A stretch of 64,000 bases of DNA from Phragmites australis. Taxonomy: Eukaryota; Streptophyta; Magnoliopsida; Poales; Poaceae. Position numbers and translations under genes: made by a program. The stretch is from assembly GCF_958298935.1 (NCBI RefSeq), contig NC_084924.1, forward strand, positions 1,426,001 through 1,490,000. The letters run 5' to 3'. The notes beneath the pieces are model-generated. The model was given only the letters and a program-made list of their open reading frames with translations. It did not search any database and was not told where the DNA came from. Of the stretch, positions 51,415 to 60,044 are shown piece after piece; the stretch's first letter is position 1; every line of letters begins with the position of its first letter.

Positions 51415-51652
51415 ATCCAAGCGATAGCTCGGTTGGTAACGACGGTACGAGCACCCGAGCTAGCTCGCATTCTCGTGCAAGCGCGGGTATTCACGAGATT
51501 TTTCCGATTTATACGGTCACGCACAGAGTATGGGGGCAATGTTTTATGGTGAAGTCGAGTCCGGCGAGGGTTCGATCTCTCACTCCGTACCTAACCTTTG
51601 GATTTCTAATGAAGATCGTGCAAATGAGATTGAAATGTAAAAAAAAAAATAT
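51415..51652 (+). mobile_element. Possible tRNA-derived SINE
   Basis: GATAGCTCGGTTGGTAACG near 51423 resembles a Pol III box A (TRGYNNARNGG), GGTTCGATCTC near 51570 resembles box B, and the segment ends in an A10 tract near 51641-51650. The box A to box B spacing (about 145 bases) is much longer than in a tRNA, so either an insertion lies between them or box A is a different, closer match. Target duplication not found. Confidence 0.33.
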
Positions 51653-51765
51653 TGTGCCAAACAGATCAACTAATTAGCTCCGTAGTAACTAATTATCCAT
51701 TCCTTTTCTGTATATATGACGTAATGTAGCATGTATCGTGACTCATAACTCATGTTTTAGAATTA

Positions 51766-52030
51766 GATTATCTCCAAACATATTCTCTTCATTTCGTTTC
51801 TTTTTTATTCTATTCCCTGTTCTTATTTCCTTTATTTTCTCTCATCTTCAACAGCTTCACTTCGTACGGAATCGCGAAAGGAAAGGAGAGAGAATCTCGT
51901 TCTGGAGGGAATAAACTTGAGAATAACTTCGTGACGAGAACCGTAAAAAAAACCGTTAAAACGCTAAAAGGAAAAAAAAATTCCTTTATAATAAGATTTT
52001 CGTCCCTGAAAGAAAACAGTTGAGCATGTC
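51766..52030. mobile_element. Tourist-like MITE copy B, 265 bp
   Basis: Bounded by TTA at 51763-51765 and 52031-52033. Left end GATTATCTCCAAAC; right end, reverse-complemented, GACATGCTCAACTG. It shares with copy A (13209-13452) the blocks TTTATTTTCTCTCATCT, GGAATCGCGAAAGGAAAGGA and CTTCGTGACG-GAACCGT, in the same orientation. Confidence 0.7.
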
Positions 52031-52033
52031 TTA

Positions 52034-52860
52034 GCGATGGTACGACCTGTTGTTGGCTCGGCCACTGGAAATATCAATCCAGAAGCAGATTGGTTAGTTA
52101 CAGTCCGACGTCGCTTCTGTCTGTATCAATCAAACTGACTTGCCTGTCCCTCGTAGCCGCGGAGGGCGGGTGAGGCGCAGCGGCGAGGGCGCACATCTGG
52201 GTGGCGTCACAGCTCCGGGAAGCAACAACACTACGGGTGCGGTCTCCGCCACGTGCATAGCTTCTGACTCTAGATTGATGCTCCTTTTTTTTAATCGAAA
52301 GCTAGTTGTATTAGCTTCTCTTCCTTAATCCTTTGTATTAGCTTTCTTTTTTGGTCGAGCATAGCTTCCATTTTATTTTCCAAGTTTTTCCTTTTTTCTG
52401 GTGGTGGTATGCATGCCATCTAAAATCTTGATTAAAGAAGCTATCAGATGAATCTAGAACCTAAATCTGATTATATTATCCAGCAAAGAGTATAATCCCT
52501 TTCTTTCTTGCCGATTTTGCTCCCTCTATTTTATTCTTTTTGTTTGCCCGATTCAATTGATTTTACTTGCAGCTTGTGACCTCTAGATTGGTGGTACTCT
52601 TTTTGCATGGCAAATAGTTCTATCCTTTTCCATGCAGCACGCGAGCTCTAGATCAGGGAGGAAGTAGTAGGCTACATGCATGCTATCTAATATCTTGATT
52701 AAAGCAGCAACTATCTAAAGTTCTTACAGAAGATTAGTACATGATTGTGATCCTAACTGTGAACTAGCATTGCACTTGTTTCTTACATTTTTTTTTTCCA
52801 TTTGTTGCTCGGATGGATATAGAACATATTCCTGATTACATTATCCAATAAAGGGCTCGA
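52034..52860. other. Intergenic or left part of the Harbinger element
   Basis: GC-rich at 52140-52260, then T-rich. A block near 52680 (GCATGCTATCTAATATCTTGATTAAAG) repeats one near 52410, so a local tandem duplication exists. The left terminal inverted repeat of the downstream PIF/Harbinger transposon should lie in or near this interval but was not found. Confidence 0.35.
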
Positions 52861-54151
52861 ATGTTAGGTGTCCTAGCTGTTGTTGTGGGCATTATCCAGT
52901 GGCGCCAACGTAGGCGTCATTGCTATAGAAGGTCACCAAGAAAGTATGGCCCATTGGTGGACAGAGACTTGGTGAGGCAAACAAAGCTAGATGAATTATA
53001 TAATGGAAGTGATATAGATTGCATTAATCAACTTCGGATGAGGAAAGCCGTGTTCTGAAAGCTTTCATCCCGATTATGTGATGTTGGTCTACTACGAGAT
53101 ATAATTCATGTCTCAGTTGAAGAACAATTAGCTATGTTCGTGCACACAATTGACCACAATTTGAGAAATTGTGTGATTGGCTTATATTTCAAGAGGTATG
53201 GTGAGACTGTAAGCCGGTATTTTAGTGAGGTCTTGAGGACTCTATAACTTGCCAAGGATATGATAAATCTTAGGTCAATAGAGACCCATCCAAAGATACT
53301 CAATAGCACCAACCGATTCTACCCATATTTTGAGGTATATCGTGTAACACACATTCAAAATTTAATTTCCCATGGCTAGTTTATTGTACTAATAAAAATT
53401 CCCTGTAATATAGGGCTGCATTGGTGCAATTGATGGCACCCATATCCCTGCATTTGTCCATGAGAATATAGCTAACAGATTTAGAGGTTGTAAGTCCTAT
53501 CCAACTCAAAATGTGCTTGCAGCTATGGACTTTGATTTGCGGTTTACCTATGTTCTTGCTGGATAGGAGGGCTCGGCACATGACTCCGTAGTTCTAAAGT
53601 TACCCTTAAAAGATCAAACGGAATTCCAATGCCTGAAGGTTAGCATAAAGTCCTAGTGGTTGGCTATTATACAATAAATTTTGATAAGGCAATAAGCATT
53701 CATCTTGTATGTTGTAGGCAAATATTACTTAGCTGATACTAGGTATGCAACGAGACATGGTATATTGCCACCGTATAGAGGTGTTCGGTACCATTTGAAG
53801 GAATATGGGGGTGGGAGATATCCAGAAACATCACAAGAGTTGTTCGATCATCGACATTCCTCCCTTCATACAACTGTCGAGCGAGCATTTAGGACCTTAA
53901 AAAACCGCTTTAAAATTCTTGCAAACAAGCCATATTTTCCATTTAGAACATAAGTGAAGATTGTGATAGCATGTTGTGTTTTACACAATTGGATCCTTGA
54001 TAATTGTCCTAACAACATCATATATGATGAAGATCATTGGTATAACAGTTTGCCCAGGTCAGCTAGAACATCTACAGATCAACTTGCAGAGAATAGACAA
54101 TGGGTGGCTATGCGGGATGATCTAGCAAATGACATGTGGAGTGAACGTTGA
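52861..54151 (+). pseudogene. PIF/Harbinger transposase (DDE_Tnp_4/HARBI1-like), inactivated
   Basis: Translating piecewise gives the N-terminal helical region (RKYGPLVDRD, then LRDIIHVSVEEQLAMFVHTI, YFSEVLRTL), then GCIGAIDGTHIPAFV with the first catalytic Asp and QNVLAAMDFDLRFTYVLAG, an intron-like gap, then GKYYLADTRYATRHGILPPYRGVRYHL with the second catalytic Asp, then VERAFRTLKNRF with the Glu and CCVLHNWI. This order is diagnostic of plant PIF transposases. Stops at about 53056, 53246, 53565 and 53951 interrupt it, so it cannot encode an active enzyme. The catalytic DDE residues themselves are preserved. Confidence 0.88.
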
Positions 54152-54284
54152 TATTACTCGGTGCTATTTTATTGCAAGACATTTTTTGTTCTTTTGCTGT
54201 TGCACTAAATTATTTTATCCAAAATTTCTCCTTACCCTTGCTTGTTCTGGTTATTACTTCCATCATGTATCCTCTTGTAGTTCA

Positions 54285-55349
54285 CACCATGGATACAGGA
54301 GAAAGCCAAGTGAATTGCTAGGGGCAAGGAGAAAGGTGGGGCATCAAGTTCAAGGGCGAAAGCCATAACTTGGCCTACAACTATATCTGAATTTCTTCTT
54401 GATTGGTACATTGAGAAGAAGATGGCGATGCATCCCAAGGCTAGTTTCAAGAAGTTGCATCATACTACATGTACAACAACAGTAAATTCTCAATTCTCAA
54501 TATGGCACTACTTATAGTGTTGCTCAAGTTCATCGCCACTGGAGACGTCATAGGGATACTTGGGGTCTTGTGGCTAAGCATGTCAATGACAGTGGTAATG
54601 GGTGAGATGACAGTAAAAAAATGATAACTCTGTCTGAATCTACTTTAAAAAGGCTATCGGTAATTATCTTTTCCTGTAATGGTCGTGATATCTGCATTTG
54701 TTGCTAATGATCCTTATGAAGTTTTTCCATGTAGCCAAATGATCACAGAGTTCTCACTAAATCAATTCAGTTCTTTGACAAGTTGCAAGAATTATTTAGT
54801 GGTTCCACATGTGATGGTTCATTCATGCAAGATTCTTGCACAATAACTGAATCAGACAATGATGATACTGACAAAATGGACATAATGAATGATATGTCTG
54901 GCTATGCTGACACAGATGTTCTAGAAGGTGAAGACTCGGATAAAATAGAGTATGATAGTGATGAATGTCAGGAGATGGCTGCCTTCGCTGTAGCTGCTAG
55001 CCAAGTTTCTTCATCTAGTATCCAGTCAATGAAACCTAACAAGAAATGTTTCAAAAGGGATGGCAAGTCAAAGACACTACCTACTGCAGCACAGATGTAT
55101 AAGGCTAACAAGTTGAAGTCAAAATCATCTTCTTCATCGCATGATAACAACGATATGGATGTGGTGCTTACCAATACTTTGGTGGGAATCCAAAAGACCA
55201 TTGAAAAACTAGTGCAGGCTGCACCTCCACAAGAGCCTAATGGTCCTCTAAGGGACATGCTCAAGAAGATTGTATTACCACCAAATGATATGATGGCAGT
55301 GGAAATGCACCTTTGCAAGCCAGAGTTTCAAGTTTATCACAAGGGTTAA
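54285..55349 (+). pseudogene. PIF/Harbinger second gene (Myb/SANT-like DNA-binding protein), degraded at its N-terminus
   Basis: Between 54285 and 54660 scattered pieces of a Myb/SANT-like domain can be read (NLAYNYI, EEDGDASQG, SKFSILNM, RDTWGLVAKHVNDSG) in more than one frame. From 54783 a clean frame of 188 residues follows: an acidic Asp/Ser-rich region, a Lys-rich patch (KKCFKRDGKSK) and a helical tail ending FQVYHKG. Plant PIF elements carry just such a Myb-like ORF next to the transposase, here downstream and in the same direction. The clean 3' half is still open. Confidence 0.65.
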
Positions 55350-56042
55350 TACTCTTATTTAGTCTACAATATCTGAACTAATTTTGTACCACCATTTGAA
55401 TACTCTCTTTTGTTATTCCTCATACTTGTGAAATGCTTCAAGTATTAGCCAAATACTTATTGCATCTGAAAAGTTTCATCTAGAGGTAATCTCACCACGC
55501 CTCTAACCAATGGTGAGTGCAGTGCAACCCTATGCAACTCATGAACCAAACACTGCATGTAGCTTCTATCAACTCAGGCACCGATCTAGGGCTTCAATCA
55601 AACAATGGCATGGATTTGAGGTCTGCCTGACCAGGTAATTTTGCAAGCAATGACAGGCAGCTCAAGTATCCAGGCAACTGGTCCAGGGTTCGAACCAAAG
55701 AGCCCCAAGAATCTGACATTACGTCGGCCTCCAGTCTCACCGCCGCCATGGCCTCCCTCCTCTCGGCTGTTGCTGCGGCGTCCGTGTCGTGCCGCGCATT
55801 GCTGCTGCTGACTGGGAGACCAACTTGACTGTTTATTACAGTCCGAAGTCGCTTAACGGTTGTTACAATCCGAAGTCGCTGTCGCCACGCTTAAGAGCAA
55901 TCCGCATGAAGTCCTCCGTGGATAAAAGGGGAGGCAGGGCAGTGCAGTGTCGTCTCCTTCCATCCAAAACGATCATCTTTCCAAAGATCTCGATCCAGTC
56001 GATCGACTCACTCGACTCGAGTCGACAACTCCATCGATCCAG
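55350..56042 (+). other. Right end of the Harbinger element and upstream region of the NAC gene
   Basis: The right terminal repeat is probably GGGTTCGAACCAAAGAGCCCC ending near 55709; read in reverse it starts GGGGCTCTTTGGTTCGAACC, like PIF/Harbinger ends. Downstream, two short near-identical blocks (TTATTACAGTCCGAAGTCGCTTAACG and TTGTTACAATCCGAAGTCGCT) occur at about 55831 and 55860. GTGGATAAAAGGGG near 55919 is a plausible TATA box for the NAC gene start at 56043. Confidence 0.5.
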
Positions 56043-57548
56043 ATGGACTACCTCTTCTCCCCTTCCGCCGAAAGCCTCATCAACCGCTACCTCCGCCCCA
56101 AGATCGCCGGTGAGCCCCACGACGCCTCAAGCTTCATGCACGACGTCGACGTCTACACCAACCACCCCTACGAACTCGTGCGCAACTGCGCTCCCGCGCT
56201 TGGCACCAGCGACAGAGACGGCCGAATCTGGTACTTCTTCAGCCCCGTGCGCTACGTTAGTGGCAAGAACGTGTCCGGGCACCGCGACGGGTCCCGAAAC
56301 CAGTCAAGAACCGTCGGCGCCAACGGCAAGCTAGGAACCTGGCACTCTGAGGGAAAAAAGAAGACGATGAAAGTGTTGGGATCGAAGTCCCAAACAAGAC
56401 GGGCCTTCGGAAGTGGAGGTATCGAAGGTCCCTTAGAGTGACACATACTGGAAGTGGAACAGTTTTTAATTACCTCTTACGGTTACACTGTGGCTCTATT
56501 TATAACCCGTACCTGGTGATCACGGGTCCCGTTTACATATCTTACCCCTTAACCTACTATATTCCTGGAATATCTGGGGGTAATATGGTACAAATGAGCA
56601 TGATCCCATAATTACAACAGTACCCAGGACAACCATAGTCGGGCCTACTGTCGAGCTGGCCATCCATTTGAAGGGTGTCGAAGCCCTCTTCGCCTGACCG
56701 CATGATGAGCAGCCTTCACCCCCCGGCGAAGACCAGGTCGTGCCTTCGCTCGTTCTAAAAGATGCAGGATGTGAACCGAGGCTTCGCTCGACAGTCGAAG
56801 TCGATTAGCCTCTGTCTTCGCCGATTCGGGGACCTGAAGGTGCGTGGACGCCCGCACCCTTCAACCAACTTCGCTCCCTAATCTCCGCGATTGACAGACG
56901 AACTCCTGCAATCAGCACGATAGCTATCACGTAGCATCTCCAGTAAACTTCGCGGTTCCCTTCTAGTCAGAGGTGGTGGGAGATGATCCCCAACAGAAAG
57001 GAAGCGCCGCCGACGGGTACGTAGAGAACTTCTCATACCACGAGAGGACAGCGTCAGTGTTTGTCAAGCCGGGCTGGCTGATGGTCGAGTACGGCATCTT
57101 AGAAGAAGACGGTGGCTGCAACATCGTCCTATGCAAGGTGTACAAATCGCCTCGGGGGCCTGGCTCGGACGTACCGTTTCCCCGCACATCAGCGTCGTCG
57201 GGCCGCAAGAGGAAGGCGGATGTCGTCGAACACCTCGAGGCTCCACGCACACCCAGCTTCTGGCCGCGACAGCGAACGCACGGGGACGACGACGACGACG
57301 ACTGCATGCTATTCGCGGATAGCCTGGAACGCGACCTATCAGACAATCGTGTGGCGCCAGCGTACCAAGAGTCAGAGCACAAGTCTGGAGGCGAGCCTGC
57401 GGCGCCAGCGTATCAAGAGACAGAGCACATGTCCGGAGGCTGCGAGCCCGCGGCGTCGGCGATCCAGGAGACAGAGCACGTGTCGGGAGGTGAGGCGCAG
57501 CTCGCACCAGGTGCGGGCGACTTGAGCGGGCTGCCGTGGTTGCGGTAG
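56043..57548 (+). pseudogene. NAC-domain transcription factor gene, split by a 622-bp solo LTR
   Basis: The N-terminal half (56043-56373) reads MDYLFSPSAESLINRYLRPKI, VDVYTNHPYELV, RIWYFFSPVRY and TVGANGKLGTWHSEGKKKTMK, matching NAC subdomains A to D (YYL, P-W-L, WYFFSP, G-Y/W). The second half (57001-57548) resumes with GSAADGYVENFSYH, FVKPGWLMVEYGI and CKVYKSP, matching subdomains D to E. Between them lie a complete 622-bp LTR and the GAAAG duplication. If the LTR and one GAAAG copy are disregarded, both halves are in the same frame with no lost codon. The C-terminal region has three copies of a 16-19-residue Ala/Glu/Ser/Gly repeat and then a TAG at 57546. The interruption introduces stops, so the present locus cannot make the full protein unless the LTR were spliced out. 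Confidence 0.85.
56369..57000 (-). mobile_element. Solo LTR family X, copy 2, 622 bp, inside the NAC gene, GAAAG target duplication
   Basis: The LTR is 56374-56995. On the minus strand it starts TGTTGGGGATCATCTCCC and ends CTTCGATCCCAACA. GAAAG flanks it at 56369-56373 and 56996-57000. It shares with copy 1 (37748-38369) the same length, ends and the TATAAATAGAGCCACAGTGT block (here reversed near 56486-56506). Its flanks are coding, which makes this the clearest insertion site in the window. Confidence 0.93.
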
Positions 57549-58070
57549 TTTATGGAGACTGACGACGACGAGGTGGTCGTCCAACTCCCCCACGACTTCA
57601 GCTACGAACGATATCTGCTGGGAGACGATCAGCCGGGTGCCGTGCTGCCATGCGCTGCTCAGCCGGAGGACGCCGCCGTCACGTGCGCCCAGACGTCACA
57701 ACATGGTCCCCCAGCAGAGGAGGACGTGATCAAGTTCAGCCTTGACGAGTTGATGGGTTCAGCGGCTTGCCAAAACCACTCAATGACGACGACGGCGACG
57801 TGATGTTGTGCGGTTGGGCATGTCCACCTACGAACGACGACAAGATCAAGTTCATGGATGCTGGGGTAACCGTTGAGGAGCTGCTCGCTTCTTCCACGCC
57901 CGGCGAGTGCAGCGCCTTGCCAAGTCCACTCACTGCTGACGATGACGATGACGTGACGGTGTGCGGTCTGGCGTGTCCGCCGATGGATCGTGCCTACGTC
58001 AAGTAGCTGTTCTCGGCGCCCCCTGAGCGGTTTGATCCTTCCTGCGTGGAGGAGCTGCTCTCGGATCTCT
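57549..58070 (+). pseudogene. Continuation of the NAC C-terminal region beyond the stop, with frameshift
   Basis: The same frame continues after the TAG at 57546-57548 as METDDDEVVVQLPHDFSYERY to a stop near 57803. A different frame then carries PKPLNDDDGDVMLCGWACPP and DDDDDVTVCGLACPPMD, which are copies of one another. The high GC content and acidic, repeat-like protein text suggest former coding sequence, extended by tandem duplication and now broken by a stop and a frameshift. It could also be 3' UTR with chance open frames. Confidence 0.45.
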
Positions 58071-58715
58071 AGATAGACATGCAGCTTTTGATGCACAGAG
58101 ATTAGCTTAGGTTTAGCCCAAGGCAGCAAGTTGTACAAATCGACTACTGTTTCGGACAGTTTGCTAATTGTATTTATTCGTTGATTCTTGTAACTCATTG
58201 TCGTGGGAATGTATGATCCAATAAAGCAGGCATTATTGTTGTTTTACCAATTGTCTCAGTTGTTGTTAATTATTTGCTTTCTTGCAAATGATCTGATTAC
58301 GCTATGATTCTCTTCGCAAAAAACTGGACGATGGTATTCAGGAACCTGCTCGCCGAAATAGCTGTTGCACGAACCAAACGAACAATATACACATATAAAG
58401 TTGTTTGTACTGAACCATGACGATTTACAGGATGGAGAAGATCTTTTAACAGTGTAAATAATTGTGTGACCAGTGAACAAACACCTTAAGCAGGTTTCCC
58501 GCCCAAAATTTGTAACTAAGTATGACGATGGAGAAGATTTGTCATGTGGGAACTATGACAAAATGTGTAGCAAACTAAGGTGAATGAACCTCAAGTACAC
58601 TACACTTGATGAAAAGCTGAAAAGAAAAACACATCATGCCGCTGCTCCTGGAAATATGAATCTGCTGCAACGGCATGGAAACAGCAGAAACAATCTCTTC
58701 CTATGTTCCACCTTG
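58071..58715. other. Intergenic
   Basis: AT-rich, with a possible polyadenylation signal AATAAAG near 58221 in the right place to end NAC transcripts. No gene seen. The last 50-80 bases probably belong to the 3' tail of the SEC13 pseudogene on the minus strand. Confidence 0.45.
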
Positions 58716-59650
58716 GTCACATGCAGGGACGGAGCCAGGCTTCGGCCAACCTGGGCTCCGGCCCCCTCTTGCCTTTCAGCTCACTGTCTTGCGTGAACAG
58801 TAACATGGACATGAACAGTATCCTAAGCGCCACCGCCCCTCTGTCCGGCCCCCTGCCATACAAATTTGGCTCCGCCGCTGGTCACATGCTGCCACTGCCC
58901 ATCCGATTCATCCTTCCACAGGGTGATGTTGCTGTCACCGGCTGCGGCCGCAGACAGTAGTAGGTTCCCCTCCAAGGACAAGGGCAACCTCCACACTGGA
59001 GCCTCGAAGTCGTGCATCACCTTCCCTTCCCACTCGTCTCCTTTCACCTTGCTCCAGACGCGCTGGCGAAGGTTAACATCGCAAGGCCCAGAGTGCCCAT
59101 GATAACACATCGCTCACGCAGTCCATGTGCATGTCCGAAATGCCCAGACCTTAACACCAGAGTCAAAACCACCCGGCGCGAGCTTCTGAACAAGCTGCCC
59201 CGAACCAACCCTCGATTCAAGTGCCCAAGAGACAGACATCACCCCAACAGGGTGTGCCCGATCAATGCTCGCAGTGTCCCATCCTCCACCAAGCTGGTTG
59301 GACTCTTGGTCATTACAGAGACAGTACCGTCGGAAGATCCACAGGCTAGGCAAAGACCAAGCTCATCAGGAGTCCAAGCAACCTGAGTTCACAGAGCATT
59401 TGTGGTAGGCAAAAACATGTGCCTGAGATCATTACCCAGCTGCACCCTCCTTCCAAACTATCACATGGTCATCATAGCCGTAGGGTGCAAGAATCGAACC
59501 GTACTTGGGATAGGCCCATCGAACGCCACACGGTGTCACAGTCGACGCCTCAGTCAGTGGAGAGGATAAACAAGGAGCGGGAGGCCAAGCTGCTACCAGG
59601 CATGGGCCAGAAGGGGGAGCGCGAGGTGCAAGAGTGCCCAAGCCCAACTC
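58700..59650 (-). pseudogene. SEC13-like WD40 retropseudogene
   Basis: SEC13 is a seven-blade WD40 protein of the COPII coat and nuclear pore. On the minus strand fragments appear in the right order: RWAYPKYGSILAPYGYDDHVIVWKEG, LGLCLACGSSDGTVSV, GGWDTASIDRAHPVGVMSVSWA, LVQKLAPGGFDSGVKVWAFRTCTW, then a further blade region, and VWRLPLSLEGNLLLSAAAAGDSNITLWKDE to QWQHVT at the C-terminus. No introns separate them, the first blade is missing, and there are several frameshifts and stops. A processed, 5'-truncated copy explains this. Some plant SEC13 genes are themselves intronless, so direct duplication is the alternative. Confidence 0.8.
58716..58888. mobile_element. hAT-type MITE, 157 bp, with 8-bp target duplication, inside the SEC13 pseudogene
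   Basis: The element is 58724-58880 with ends CAGGGACGGAGCCAG and (reverse complement) CAGCGGCGGAGCCAA, typical of grass hAT MITEs. Perfect 8-bp duplication GTCACATG at 58716-58723 and 58881-58888. The interior is non-coding and contains CATGGACATGAACAGTA-like direct repeats. The duplication falls in the codons for the His-Val-Thr at the SEC13 C-terminus, so the MITE arrived after the pseudogene formed or together with its decay. Confidence 0.9.
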
Positions 59651-60044
59651 GCGATACCCGTCGGGCTAGTGGGCCGTGTAAAGTGAGAACCGTGATGTTT
59701 AAAGACTCATGCGCGAGCGAGCGTGGGACTCAACTGAGAGCAAACGACCAAAAGCTAATATAGTTGTCCTCCTTCTCTCTCGTCTTGCTCCTATTTTTAC
59801 TTCTTCTACCTCCAATTCTTTTCTCTTCTCTGATCCCTACCCTTCTTGGATCGATTGAGAATGTGTCAAATTTCTAAAAATTTATTCCCCTTTTCCCCCT
59901 CCTTATCTCTCTTCTCTCTCTCCCCGTGACCCGACTGTCACCGTCGCTGCCGCACCGCGCCGCGCCGTCCTGTCACCGCTCGTCAGCAGACCTCGCGCCC
60001 CGCGCCGTCTCGCGCCCCGAGCCACCTCGTCCCACGCGCTCGAT

